A DNA stretch of 64,000 bases from Microbacterium sp. CBA3102 (GTDB taxonomy: Bacteria > Actinomycetota > Actinomycetes > Actinomycetales > Microbacteriaceae). Under the pieces are notes generated by a model. That model ran no database searches. It was not told the DNA's origin and was given only the letters and a program-made list of their open reading frames with translations. The DNA lies in NCBI RefSeq assembly GCF_007954505.1, contig NZ_CP042412.1:558001-622000 (forward strand), in the 5' to 3' direction. This document shows positions 1-8,607 of this stretch, in pieces. Both the position numbers and the translations under genes were made by a program. Position 1 is the stretch's first letter, and each line of letters starts with the position of its first letter.

Positions 1-705
1 CGGAAGGCTGATGTCTGCGAGCGCGGCGTGGGAGTGCGGAGCCACGAACGCGCGGTAGTCGGCGGTGCTGAGCGATCCGGCCCAGCTGTCGAACAGCTGC
101 ACGACGGAGGCCCCCGCGTCCCGCTGGGTCTCCAGGAAGCGACGGGAGACACGCGCCAGCCATCCGGCCAGCCGGTTCCACGATTCCGGGTCGGAGTGCA
201 TCATGGCCCGCGCGCGCAGATGCTCCTTGGAGGGGCCGCCCTCGACGAGGTAGGCCGCGAGCGTGAACGGCGCACCGGCGAAGCCGATCAGCGGGGTGTC
301 GCCCAGCTCCGCCGTGACGATGCCGACCGCCTCCGCGATGGCCGTGCCGTCCAGGTCGTCCGGATCGATGGCGGTGACACGATCGACGTCGGATGCCGTG
401 CGCACCGGGTCCGCGAACACCGGACCACGCCCGGGCTCGATCTCGACGTCGACCCCGGCCAGACGCAGCGGGATGACGATGTCGCTGAAGAACACCGCCG
501 CGTCCACCCCGTGGCGGCGCACCGGCTGCAGCGTGATCTCGGCAGCGAGATCCGGGGTCAGGCAGGCGTCGAGCATCCGGGTCCCGACGCGCAGGTCACG
601 GTACTCGGGCAGCGACCTGCCGGCCTGCCGCATGAACCAGACCGGGGTGCGGGCGGGACGGTCGCCGGCGAGGGCGCGCAGAAGCGGGGCGTCGGAGAGG
701 GCCAT
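1..705 (-). CDS. hemE: Uroporphyrinogen III decarboxylase, C-terminus beyond the window
   Basis: Cytosolic heme-pathway enzyme that removes the four acetate carboxyls of uroporphyrinogen III to give coproporphyrinogen III. 235 residues are visible; the family is usually 340-360 long, so about the last third lies past the left edge. The protein opens MALSDAPLLRAL and residues 21-36 carry the family signature PVWFMRQAGRSLPEYR with the substrate-binding arginines. Later stretches AAVFFSDI and GFAGAPFTLAAYLVEGG are also typical. It is divergent from hemA with about 86 bases between the starts. A weak -10 (GAGGAT, 712-717) lies 6 bases before the ATG. The rest of the pathway probably continues leftward (inference). 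Confidence 0.93.
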   Translation of the reverse strand, partial: MALSDAPLLRALAGDRPARTPVWFMRQAGRSLPEYRDLRVGTRMLDACLTPDLAAEITLQPVRRHGVDAAVFFSDIVIPLRLAGVDVEIEPGRGPVFADPVRTASDVDRVTAIDPDDLDGTAIAEAVGIVTAELGDTPLIGFAGAPFTLAAYLVEGGPSKEHLRARAMMHSDPESWNRLAGWLARVSRRFLETQRDAGASVVQLFDSWAGSLSTADYRAFVAPHSHAALADISLP

Positions 706-779
706 GTCCCCATCCTCGCATTCCGCCCTTATGGAGCCGCCGAGTCGGGCCGCGCGACTCCCCGCTCTCCGCGCTCCGG

Positions 780-785
780 TACAAT
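780..785 (+). promoter_or_regulatory. -10 box of hemA
   Basis: TACAAT lies 6 bases before the GTG at 792, so transcription would begin at the start codon. It supports the GTG. No clear -35 is seen. Confidence 0.55.
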
Positions 786-791
786 CGAAAC

Positions 792-2093
792 GTGCTGCTG
801 TGTGTGACGGCGAGTCACAAGACCGCCTCCTTCGAACTGCTCGAACGCCTGAGCCGCACCCCCGACGACGTCGCTCCCACTCTCGTGGGCATGACGCCGT
901 GTGTGCAGGGTGCCGTGGTCTTGGCGACGTGCAACCGGTTCGAGGCGTACGTCGAAATGGACGAACCGGTGACCGCAGCCGGTGCGATCGGCGTCGAGGC
1001 CGTCATCGAAGCGGTCGAATCCGCGACGGGCATCCCAGCCGCCGAGCTCGACGGAGCCTACGCCGTGCACTCGGGGCGCCGCGTCGCCGAACACCTCTTC
1101 TCGGTCGCCTCCGGCCTCGAATCCGTCGTCTCCGGCGAGGGCGAGATCGCCGGGCAGGTCCGCCGCGCCCTCACGTCCGCGCGCAAGGACGGCACCACCT
1201 CCCCCGAACTCGAACGCCTCTTCCAGCGTGCGAGCCAGGCGCAGCGCAAGGTCAAGAACGTCACCGCCCTCGGCCGCGCGGGCCGCTCGCTCGTGCGCCT
1301 CGCCTTGGAACTCGCCGACAGCCGGATCGCCGACTGGGCCGCCGAGCGCGTGCTGCTGGTCGGCACCGGAGCCTATGCCGCGGTCACCCTGGCCACGCTT
1401 CGTGAGCGCGGTGCCGTGAACATCTCGGTGTACTCGCCCTCGGGCCGCGCCGAGGTCTTCGCCGCGAAGCACGGCATCCGTCCGATCGCCGCCGACGAGT
1501 ACGCCCGCACCGCCGCACGCTCGAGCCTGCTCATCACGTGCACCACCGCCACGGAACCCGTGCTCGGCCCCGAGCACCTGCAGCTTCCGACCGGACCCGC
1601 CGCGGTCGGCTGCCCCGTCGGCGCCCACAGCCGGCTCGTGGTCGACCTCGGCATGCCGCGCAACGTCGACCCCGCCGTCGCCTCGCTCGAGGGCGTGGCC
1701 CTGCTCGACCTCGAGACCATCCGCCTCCACGCACCGCTCGAAGAGCTCCAGGCGACGGATGCCGCGCGCACGGTCGTCCGCGAAGCCGCCGAGACCTTCC
1801 ACGTGGTGGGCGCACGACAGAGCGTGACCCCCTCGGTCGTGGCCTTCCGCTCGCACATCTTCGAGTTGCTCGAGCGTGAGATCGATCGTGCTCGCGCACG
1901 CGGCGACGAGGACGGCAAGGTCGAGCAGGCTCTGCGCCACCTCTCCGGCGTGCTGCTGCACACCCCGACCGTGCGCGCGCACGAGCTCGCCGCCGCCGGT
2001 CGCGCCGACGAGTTCACCGCCGCGCTGTCCGCGCTGTACGGCATCGCGCCCGAGGCCGAGACCTCCGCCGCGGACGACGCCGCGACCGCCTGA
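792..2093 (+). CDS. hemA: Glutamyl-tRNA reductase
   Basis: First committed step of C5-route tetrapyrrole synthesis: NADPH-dependent reduction of glutamyl-tRNA(Glu) to glutamate-1-semialdehyde. 433 residues, normal for the family. The catalytic cysteine is C47 in LATCNRFEA (usual form STCNR.E). The substrate-domain motif ASGLESVVSGEGEIAGQVRR sits near residues 108-127, a Rossmann stretch VLLVGTGAYAAV near 185, and the C-terminal dimerisation helix ends the protein. The GTG start is set by the -10 six bases upstream. Divergent from hemE, so two heme genes share one short control region. Confidence 0.95.
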   Translation: MLLCVTASHKTASFELLERLSRTPDDVAPTLVGMTPCVQGAVVLATCNRFEAYVEMDEPVTAAGAIGVEAVIEAVESATGIPAAELDGAYAVHSGRRVAEHLFSVASGLESVVSGEGEIAGQVRRALTSARKDGTTSPELERLFQRASQAQRKVKNVTALGRAGRSLVRLALELADSRIADWAAERVLLVGTGAYAAVTLATLRERGAVNISVYSPSGRAEVFAAKHGIRPIAADEYARTAARSSLLITCTTATEPVLGPEHLQLPTGPAAVGCPVGAHSRLVVDLGMPRNVDPAVASLEGVALLDLETIRLHAPLEELQATDAARTVVREAAETFHVVGARQSVTPSVVAFRSHIFELLEREIDRARARGDEDGKVEQALRHLSGVLLHTPTVRAHELAAAGRADEFTAALSALYGIAPEAETSAADDAATA

Positions 2094-2125
2094 CACGCTC
2101 CGGCGCGGGGTGGGACACTGGAGGC

Positions 2126-2698
2126 ATGGCCCTTCACATCACCGGAGACACCGCCGCCGACGACCTGCTCACGAACAACCCGCTCGCCCTGCTGGTGGGG
2201 ATGCTGCTCGACCAGCAGGTTCCGATGGAGACCGCATTCGCCGGTCCACTCAAGATCGAGCAGCGCACCGGAGCTGCCGACGCCGCGACGATCGCCCACA
2301 TGGCGCCGGACGAGTTCCTCGAGGCCTTCAAGCAGACCCCCGCGGTGCACCGGTTCCCCGGATCGATGGCGACCCGCGTGCAGACGCTGTGCCAGACCCT
2401 CGTCGACGACTGGGACGGAGACGCCGCCGCGCTGTGGACCCAGGGAGACCCGTCGGGACCCGAGGTGCTGAAGCGCCTGAAGGCGCTCCCCGGCTTCGGC
2501 GAGCAGAAGGCCAAGATCTTCCTCGCGCTCCTGGGCAAGCAGTACGGCTTCACGGGCGAGGGCTGGCGCGAGGCGTCCGCCCCCTACGGCGAGGACGGCT
2601 CCTACCGCAGCGTCGCCGACATCGTCTCGCCGGACTCGCTCACGAAGGTGCGTGAGCACAAGAAGGCCATGAAAGCCGCGGCCAAGGCACCGAAGTGA
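2126..2698 (+). CDS. HhH-GPD family base-excision-repair-like protein
   Basis: 190 residues, matching the uncharacterised actinobacterial HhH-GPD family related to 3-methyladenine and endonuclease III-type glycosylases. The opening LLVGMLLDQQVPMETAF corresponds to the glycosylase core helix, and LKALPGFGEQKAKIFLALLG near residues 118-137 is the helix-hairpin-helix. The usual catalytic Lys or Asp cannot be placed by eye, so glycosylase activity is inference. The ATG is preceded by GACACT-N6, a weaker form of the leaderless spacing seen elsewhere here. The stop overlaps the next start by four bases, so the two are probably co-translated. Confidence 0.85.
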   Translation: MALHITGDTAADDLLTNNPLALLVGMLLDQQVPMETAFAGPLKIEQRTGAADAATIAHMAPDEFLEAFKQTPAVHRFPGSMATRVQTLCQTLVDDWDGDAAALWTQGDPSGPEVLKRLKALPGFGEQKAKIFLALLGKQYGFTGEGWREASAPYGEDGSYRSVADIVSPDSLTKVREHKKAMKAAAKAPK

Positions 2699-3120
2699 AG
2701 CCGACCGGGGATGACGTCGCGGGGCTCATCGCCCGCTCCTCCCCCGCGGTCCGCCGTCGGGACGCCGAGACCCTGACCGCGCTCCTGCAGGAGATCACCG
2801 GACGCGAACCGCAGACCTGGGGCACGATCATCGGGTTCGGCTCCTGCCACTACCGCTACCCCACCGGCACGGAGGGTGACAGCGGGCTGCTCGGTTTCGC
2901 TCCGCGCAAGGCTGCGACGACGATCTACCTGTTCGACGGAGTGGCCGCGCACGCCGAGGCCCTGGCCGAGCTCGGACCGCACACCACGGGCGTCGGATGC
3001 CTGTACATCAAGGATCTGGAGCAGGTCGACCTCGACGTGCTGCGGGGCATCCTCGAACGCTCACTGGCCTGGGTCGAGGCGGGCGGCACCTCCGAGGTGC
3101 AGCTCACCGTCACGGGCTGA
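2695..3120 (+). CDS. DUF1801 domain protein
   Basis: 141 residues of a small single-domain protein resembling the DUF1801/YdhG-like family. Recognisable parts are WGTIIGFGSCHYRYPTG (residues 42-58), GLLGFAPRKAATTIYLF (64-80) and the C-terminal CLYIKDLEQVDLDVLRGIL. No catalytic residues are known for the family. The GTG start overlaps the preceding TGA as GTGA, which implies translational coupling with the HhH-GPD gene. It ends just before a repeat-rich convergent gap. Confidence 0.8.
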   Translation: MKPTGDDVAGLIARSSPAVRRRDAETLTALLQEITGREPQTWGTIIGFGSCHYRYPTGTEGDSGLLGFAPRKAATTIYLFDGVAAHAEALAELGPHTTGVGCLYIKDLEQVDLDVLRGILERSLAWVEAGGTSEVQLTVTG

Positions 3121-3136
3121 CACCGCACCGCGCGGC

Positions 3137-3193
3137 GCTGCCGCGGTGCTGCGGTGCTGCGGTGCTACGACGCTGCGGTGCTGCGGTGCTGCC
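3137..3193 (+). repeat. Short tandem repeat of GCTGCGGT
   Basis: Five near-perfect copies of the 8-base unit GCTGCGGT, broken once by ACGAC, lie 17 bases after the stop of the DUF1801 gene. There is no gene over them. The array looks like a slippage product. Confidence 0.7.
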
Positions 3194-3223
3194 CTCTTGA
3201 TCGTCGACGCCCCCTCTCGTCGT

Positions 3224-3263
3224 CGAGACCCCCTCCTGCAGCCGTCTGCATGAGGGGGTCTCG
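3224..3263. repeat. Intergenic palindrome, family member 1
   Basis: 17-base arms 3224-3240 and 3247-3263 (one mismatch) with a 6-base loop. The arms begin CGAGACCCCCTCC. Further partial copies of GGGGGTCTCG lie at about 3273-3282 and CGTCGACGCCCCC at about 3203. The gap is between convergent genes, so a two-way terminator is possible, but no T-run follows. Confidence 0.75.
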
Positions 3264-3308
3264 GCGCGGAACGGGGGTCTCGGCGCGTGGGTGGGACGGG
3301 GCGGGGGG

Positions 3309-4457
3309 TCAGAGGTGCGGGGAGAAGAACGCGCGGAGGTCGGCGGCGAGCAGGTCGGGGCGCTCCAGAGCGGCGAAGTGCCCGCCCTCGTCGAAGCGGC
3401 TCCAGTGCACGATGTTCGCGTTGTCGCGCTCGGCGAAGACCCGGATCGTCTGGAAGTCGTCCGCGAACACGGCGACTCCGGTGCGGGCGGTGCTGACGCG
3501 CGGCTCGGCCCCTTCCTCGGCGGCGTCTGCCCTGGCGTTCTCGAGGTAGCTGCGCGACATGCCGGACGCCGCGTTCGCGAACCAGTTCACGCTGACCTCG
3601 AGCAGGATCTTGTCCAGAGGCACGAGCGACGTGCCGTTGCCGAACGAGTTGAACAGCTCGCTGTACGCGAGGAGTCCGACCGGAGAATCGCTGATCCCCA
3701 CCGACACGGTCTGCGGGCGCGAGGAGTTCATGGCGTTGTACCCGCCGACCGACTGGAACCACTGCATGTGCTCGAGGCCGGCGTAGTCCGCGGGCTCCAG
3801 CTTCTCGAACTCCGCCGGGTCGCCCGAGGGGAACGAGAACAACTGCAGCACGTGCAGACCGAGGAATCCTTCGGGTTCGCGCAGCCCCAGCTCGCGGGCG
3901 ACCATCGCCCCGTTGTCGGATCCGTGAATGCCGTAGCTGTCATAGCCGAGCCCCCGCATGAGGCGGTCGTACGCCTCCGCGACGCGTGCGGTCGTCCACC
4001 CCGCCGAAGCGAGCGGCTGTGAGAAGCCGTAGCCGGGCGCATCCGGGATCACGACGTCGAAGGCGTCCTCCGCCCGGCCGCCGTGCGCCACCGGGTCGAC
4101 GAGTCGGTCGATCAGGTCGAGGTAGTCGATCGACGAGCCCGGGTAGGTGTGGGCGAGCAGCAGCGGTGTCGCTCCCTCGTGGGCCGAGCGCACGTGGAGG
4201 AAGTGGATCGTCTGACCGTCGATCACGGTGGTGAAGTGCGGGACGGCGTTGATCCGCTCCTGGGCGGCGGTCCAGTCGAAGTCGCGCCAGGCGGCGACGG
4301 CCTCGCGCAGGTAGGAGTTGGGGGTGCCGGCATCCCAGTCATCCGTCGGCGACGGCTGCGGAAGACGAGTGCGGGCGAGGCGATCCTGGAGATCGGCTAC
4401 CTCGGCAGCGGAGACCGAGACGGTGAAGGGGCGGAAGGTGAGCGTCGTGTTTTCCAT
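3309..4457 (-). CDS. Epoxide hydrolase-like alpha/beta hydrolase
   Basis: 382 residues with the epoxide hydrolase N-terminal domain (residues 1-110, starting FRPFTVSVSAAEV) followed by an alpha/beta-hydrolase fold. The oxyanion motif appears as HTYPGSS instead of HGWPGS, the nucleophile elbow as GSDNGA (Asp nucleophile, usually GGDWGS), and the C-terminal base as GGHFAALERP. The altered motifs make the substrate uncertain. An in-frame ATG at 4478 exists, but 4457 is preferred because TACCTT lies 6 bases before it. Divergent from a WYL regulator that probably controls it (inference from position). Confidence 0.87.
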   Translation of the reverse strand: MENTTLTFRPFTVSVSAAEVADLQDRLARTRLPQPSPTDDWDAGTPNSYLREAVAAWRDFDWTAAQERINAVPHFTTVIDGQTIHFLHVRSAHEGATPLLLAHTYPGSSIDYLDLIDRLVDPVAHGGRAEDAFDVVIPDAPGYGFSQPLASAGWTTARVAEAYDRLMRGLGYDSYGIHGSDNGAMVARELGLREPEGFLGLHVLQLFSFPSGDPAEFEKLEPADYAGLEHMQWFQSVGGYNAMNSSRPQTVSVGISDSPVGLLAYSELFNSFGNGTSLVPLDKILLEVSVNWFANAASGMSRSYLENARADAAEEGAEPRVSTARTGVAVFADDFQTIRVFAERDNANIVHWSRFDEGGHFAALERPDLLAADLRAFFSPHL

Positions 4458-4463
4458 ATCTCG

Positions 4464-4469
4464 AAGGTA
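4464..4469 (-). promoter_or_regulatory. -10 box of the epoxide hydrolase gene
   Basis: TACCTT on the minus strand, 6 bases before the ATG at 4457. It decides between the two in-frame ATGs. Confidence 0.45.
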
Positions 4470-4525
4470 GAAGGGCATTAGGTTGGATTCGTTCCTAATA
4501 AATGAACGACTTTCACGGAGTTCCG

Positions 4526-5482
4526 ATGGCCGATCCGACCGCTCGTCTGCTCGCCCTTCTGGCCCTGCTGCAGACCGGCCCCGAGCGCTCCGGGTCCGAC
4601 CTGGCCGACCGCCTCGGCGTCTCGGCGCGCACCATCCGGCACGACATCGAGCGGCTGCGTGACCTCGGGTATCCGGTCGACGCCACGCGCGGATCCATCG
4701 GCGGATACCGCCTGGGGGCCGGCGGGAAGCTTCCTCCGCTGCTCCTCGACGACGAAGAGGCGGTGGCGGTCACGGTCGGGCTTCGCGCCGCGGCCGGCAT
4801 CGCGGGGGTCGCGGAGTCGGGCGCCCGGGCCCTCGCCAAGCTCGAGCAGGTTCTGCCGTCGCATCTGCGTCCCACGGTGGACGCCCTCCGCACCAGCGTC
4901 GACCGCGCTCCGGAGAACAACGACACCGACGCCCCGGATCCCGAGGAGGACGCCGCATCGCTGCAGGCCATCGCGCGCGCGATCCGCGACGAGGAGTGGT
5001 TGCGCTTCGAGTACGAAGGGGCGCCCGTGCTGGTCGAGCCCTATCGGCTGCTCACCTGGCATCGGCGCTGGTACCTGGTTGCGCGGGATCCGCACACCGC
5101 GGAGTGGGGCACCTACCGCGTCGACTGGATGGACCTGCGGATGCCGACCCACCGGCGCTTCGACCCGCAGCCGCTGCCCGGGGGCGACTACACGGCCTTC
5201 GCGATGCGGACCATCGCGGTGAGCGGGTGGATCGTGCACGCCCGACTACGGATCGACGCCTCGGCGGAGGCCGTGCTCGACCGGATCCATGCCGCGGTCG
5301 GTGTGGTCGAACCGATCGACGAGGAGCACTGCATCCTCGTCACCGGCGCGGACAGCCTCGACACGGTCGCCGCCTACATCGGGATGCTCATGATGGACTT
5401 CACAGTCGAGAGTCCGCCCGAGCTGATCCCCCGCCTCCAGCTGCTGTCCGAGCGCTACGCGCGCGCGGTGGCCGGCAGCTGA
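4526..5482 (+). CDS. HTH and WYL domain transcriptional regulator
   Basis: 318 residues from this start. A DeoR/HTH_11-type winged helix fills residues 1-60 (DLADRLGVSARTIRHDIERL), and a WYL domain lies near 135-205 (EPYRLLTWHRRWYLVARD), followed by a C-terminal extension. WYL domains sense small ligands or nucleic acid. The start at 4526 has GGAG five bases upstream; an in-frame ATG at 4502 would add eight residues. It is divergent from the epoxide hydrolase with fewer than 70 bases between starts, the usual layout for a local regulator. Confidence 0.85.
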   Translation: MADPTARLLALLALLQTGPERSGSDLADRLGVSARTIRHDIERLRDLGYPVDATRGSIGGYRLGAGGKLPPLLLDDEEAVAVTVGLRAAAGIAGVAESGARALAKLEQVLPSHLRPTVDALRTSVDRAPENNDTDAPDPEEDAASLQAIARAIRDEEWLRFEYEGAPVLVEPYRLLTWHRRWYLVARDPHTAEWGTYRVDWMDLRMPTHRRFDPQPLPGGDYTAFAMRTIAVSGWIVHARLRIDASAEAVLDRIHAAVGVVEPIDEEHCILVTGADSLDTVAAYIGMLMMDFTVESPPELIPRLQLLSERYARAVAGS

Positions 5483-5516
5483 TCCCTCCCCCTCCGTGCC
5501 GAGACCCCGCCAGATT

Positions 5517-5560
5517 GCCGAGACCCCCGCCTGCAGACGTCAGCAGGCGGGGGTCTCGGC
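5517..5560. repeat. Intergenic palindrome, family member 2
   Basis: Perfect 18-base arms, GCCGAGACCCCCGCCTGC at 5517-5534 and its complement at 5543-5560, with loop AGACGTCA. Extra copies of the arm sequence flank it at about 5500, 5568 and 5586. It lies between convergent genes. Confidence 0.85.
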
Positions 5561-5617
5561 GGGGCTCGGGGGTCTCGACCACCAGGCGGGGGTCTCGACG
5601 ACCCGGAAGTCAGGGGC

Positions 5618-7003
5618 TCAGGCGCCGCGCAGACGCTCCGCGAGGTACGCGTGCAACTGGTCGATCGAGACGCGCTCCTGCGCCATGGTGTCGCGATCGC
5701 GCACGGTGACGGCGCGGTCCTCGAGCGAGTCGAAGTCGACCGTGACGCAGAACGGGGTGCCGATCTCGTCCTGACGACGGTAGCGGCGACCGATCGCCCC
5801 CGCATCGTCGAAGTCGACGGCCCAGGAGCTGCGGAGCGTGTCGGCGACCTCACGCGCGAGAGGAGACAGCTTCTCGTTGCGCGAGAGTGGCAGCACCGCG
5901 GCCTTGACGGGCGCGAGGCGCGGGTCGAGCTTGAGCACGGTGCGCACGTCGGTGCCGCCCTTGGCGTTGGGCACCTGCTCCTCGCGGTAGGCATCTACGA
6001 GGAACGCCATCATCGCGCGGGTGAGGCCGAACGAAGGCTCGATCACGTACGGGGTGTAGCGCTCGCCCGTGGCCTGGTCGAAGTAGGTCAGGCTCTGCCC
6101 CGACGCCTCGCTGTGGCTGGACAGGTCGTAGTCGGTGCGGTTGGCGACGCCCATGAGCTCGCCCCACTCCTTGCCCGCGAAGCCGAACTTGTACTCGACG
6201 TCGATCGTGCCGGCCGAGTAGTGCGCGCGATCGTCTTCCGGCACGTCGAACTGGCGCATGTTCTCGGGGTCGATGCCCAGATCGATGAACCAGTTCCAGC
6301 AGGCCTCGACCCAGTGCTCGAACCACTGCTGTGCGTCGGCGGGCGGCGTGAAGAACTCGATCTCCATCTGCTCGAACTCGCGCGTGCGGAAGATGAAGTT
6401 GCCCGGCGTGATCTCGTTGCGGAACGCCTTGCCCACCTGGCCGATGCCGAACGGCGGCTTCTTGCGACTCGCGGTGAGCACGTTCGAGAAGTTCACGAAG
6501 ATGCCCTGCGCGGTCTCGGGGCGCAGGAAGTACAGGCCCGACTCATCGTCCACGACGCCGAGGTAGGTCTTCACCAGGCCGGAGAACGCCTTGGGCTCCG
6601 TGTACTGCCCCTTGGTGCCGCAGTTCGGGCAGGGGATGTCGGCGAGGCCGTTCTCGGCCTTGCGCCCCTTGCGCGCCTCGAAGTCCTCGATGAGGTTGTC
6701 GGCACGGAAGCGCTTGTGGCACTGCAGGCACTCGACCAGCGGGTCGGTGAAGGTCGCGACGTGACCCGAGGCCTCCCACACGCGCTTGGGGAGGATGATG
6801 CTGGAGTCCAGGCCGACCATGTCGCCACGGCCGCGCACGAACGTCTGCCACCACTGACGACGGATGTTCTCCTTGAGCTCCGTCCCGAGGGGGCCGTAGT
6901 CCCAGGCCGACCGGGAACCGCCGTAGATCTCACCCGCTTGGAACACGAACCCGCGGTGGCGGGCGAGGGCGATGACCTTGTCGAGGCGGGACTGTTCGGC
7001 CAT
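5618..7003 (-). CDS. glyS: Glycyl-tRNA synthetase, dimeric type
   Basis: Class II synthetase that charges tRNA(Gly). 461 residues, the usual length for the dimeric form. Early motif [20 protein letters not shown], a zinc-knuckle-like insert with CLQCHKRF and CPNCG, motif 2 around FRNEITP and [11 protein letters not shown], and motif 3 [14 protein letters not shown] are all present. The start is [10 protein letters not shown] with GGAG eight bases upstream; the longer in-frame ATG at 7051 lacks support. It ends at a palindrome-rich convergent gap. Confidence 0.95.
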   Translation of the reverse strand: MAEQSRLDKVIALARHRGFVFQAGEIYGGSRSAWDYGPLGTELKENIRRQWWQTFVRGRGDMVGLDSSIILPKRVWEASGHVATFTDPLVECLQCHKRFRADNLIEDFEARKGRKAENGLADIPCPNCGTKGQYTEPKAFSGLVKTYLGVVDDESGLYFLRPETAQGIFVNFSNVLTASRKKPPFGIGQVGKAFRNEITPGNFIFRTREFEQMEIEFFTPPADAQQWFEHWVEACWNWFIDLGIDPENMRQFDVPEDDRAHYSAGTIDVEYKFGFAGKEWGELMGVANRTDYDLSSHSEASGQSLTYFDQATGERYTPYVIEPSFGLTRAMMAFLVDAYREEQVPNAKGGTDVRTVLKLDPRLAPVKAAVLPLSRNEKLSPLAREVADTLRSSWAVDFDDAGAIGRRYRRQDEIGTPFCVTVDFDSLEDRAVTVRDRDTMAQERVSIDQLHAYLAERLRGA

Positions 7004-7104
7004 GGTGGCTCCAATGGTCGGATGCGGGAGGAGACCCGTGAACACGGGCACCCCATTCTATCCGTCGCCCCGTGGCGACCCTGGCCCCGACGGCCGCACG
7101 GGAG

Positions 7105-7110
7105 TACCGT
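7105..7110 (+). promoter_or_regulatory. -10 box of the POT transporter gene
   Basis: TACCGT, 6 bases before the ATG at 7117. It favours 7117 over the in-frame start at 7072. Confidence 0.5.
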
Positions 7111-7116
7111 CCTGAC

Positions 7117-8586
7117 ATGAGCACTGCAGCGCGAGATCAGCGGGCCCGCAACGACGACACCCGCTTCTTCGGCCAACCGTGGGCTCTGGTGCACATCTTC
7201 GGCGTGGAGATGTGGGAGCGCTTCAGCTTCTACGGCATGCAGGGCATCCTGCTCATCTACCTGTACTACTCGGTCTCGCAGGGTGGCCTCGGCCTCCCCG
7301 AAGCCGTCGCCGGCGGGATCGTCGGCGCGTACGGCGGTGCGGTCTACCTGTCGACCATCCTGGGCGCCTGGCTCGCCGACCGCCTGTTCGGGTCCGAACG
7401 GGTGCTCTTCGTCAGCGCGATGGTGATCGTGGCCGGCCACGTCGCCCTCGCCCTGCTCCCGGGCTTCGTCGGCGTGGGCGTCGGCCTGGTGCTCGTCGCT
7501 CTCGGCTCCGGCGGCCTGAAGGCGAACGCGACCTCGGTCGTCGGCAGCCTCTACACCCCGGAGGATCCCCGCCGGGATGCGGGCTTCTCGCTGTTCTACC
7601 TGGGCATCAACCTCGGCGCGTTCCTGGGCCCGATCCTGACCGGCATCCTGCAGTCCTCCCTCGGTTTCCACTTCGGTTTCGGACTCGCGGCCCTGGGGAT
7701 GACCTTCGGCCTCGTCCAGTACTCGTTCGGACGTCGCGCCCTGCCCTCCTCGGTCCGCGAGGTGCCGAACCCGCTTCCGACGTCCCGCTACCCTCTCGTC
7801 GGGATCATCGCCGTCGTCGCCGTCGCCCTCATCGCCGTCCTGGTCCTGACCGGGCTGATCCGCGCAGACAACCTCGCGACCCTGGTCATCGGCGGCACTG
7901 CGATCGCCGCCGTCGCCTATTTCACCGTGATCCTGTCCAGCCGCCGCATCGACACCACCGAGCGCTCGCGGGTGTGGGGGTTCCTGCCGCTGTTCGTCAC
8001 CAGTGTCGCGTTCTGGTCGCTGTACCAGCAGCAGTTCACGGTCCTGACCGTCTACTCGGACAAGCGCCTCGACAGGAACCTGTTCGGCTGGGAGATGCCC
8101 GTCTCGTGGGTGCAGTCGATCAACCCCGTCTTCATCATCATCCTGTCGGGAGTGTTCGCCGCGATCTGGACCCGACTCGGAAAGCGCCAGCCCTCGACAC
8201 CGGTGAAGTTCGGACTGGCCGCGATCATCATGGGATCGGCGTTCCTGCTGTTCCTGCCGTTCGCCGGAGGGGGCGAGAACTCCACGCCGCTGCTGGCGAT
8301 CGTCGGGATCCTGTTCGTCTTCACGGTCGCCGAACTGCTGCTGTCACCGGTCGGGCTCTCGGTGGCCACCAAGCTCGCGCCCGCCGCGTTCCACACGCAG
8401 ATGGTCGCGCTGTTCTTCCTGTCGATCGCCCTCGGCACGGCGATCTCCGGATGGCTGGTGCAGTTCTACAACCCGGATGACGAGGTGCCGTACTTCTCGA
8501 TCCTCGGTGGCATCGCCATCGTCGTCGGGATCGGCCTGCTGCTCAGCGTGAAACCCGTCCTGAAGCTCATGCGCGGGGTGCGCTGA
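7117..8586 (+). CDS. POT/PTR family proton-coupled oligopeptide transporter
   Basis: 489 residues and about 14 hydrophobic segments, for uptake of di- and tripeptides with protons across the inner membrane. The PTR2 hallmarks are all present: the ExxERF motif in EMWERFSFYGMQGIL (TM1), GSGGLKANATSVVGSLY after TM4, and FSLFYLGINLGAFLGP in TM5. It resembles DtpT. It faces glyS across a short divergent gap and is convergent with a GNAT gene 21 bases downstream. Confidence 0.92.
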   Translation: MSTAARDQRARNDDTRFFGQPWALVHIFGVEMWERFSFYGMQGILLIYLYYSVSQGGLGLPEAVAGGIVGAYGGAVYLSTILGAWLADRLFGSERVLFVSAMVIVAGHVALALLPGFVGVGVGLVLVALGSGGLKANATSVVGSLYTPEDPRRDAGFSLFYLGINLGAFLGPILTGILQSSLGFHFGFGLAALGMTFGLVQYSFGRRALPSSVREVPNPLPTSRYPLVGIIAVVAVALIAVLVLTGLIRADNLATLVIGGTAIAAVAYFTVILSSRRIDTTERSRVWGFLPLFVTSVAFWSLYQQQFTVLTVYSDKRLDRNLFGWEMPVSWVQSINPVFIIILSGVFAAIWTRLGKRQPSTPVKFGLAAIIMGSAFLLFLPFAGGGENSTPLLAIVGILFVFTVAELLLSPVGLSVATKLAPAAFHTQMVALFFLSIALGTAISGWLVQFYNPDDEVPYFSILGGIAIVVGIGLLLSVKPVLKLMRGVR

Positions 8587-8607
8587 TCGCGCCGCCGCGG
8601 AAGGCGG

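Noticed and set aside
729..2096. A minus-strand open frame of 455 codons across hemA
   Set aside because: It has no recognisable domain and HemA on the plus strand is certain; third-position GC bias opens the opposite frame.
4478..4502. Longer starts for the epoxide hydrolase (4478) and WYL regulator (4502)
   Set aside because: The -10 spacing favours 4457 and a Shine-Dalgarno favours 4526; the longer forms lack either.
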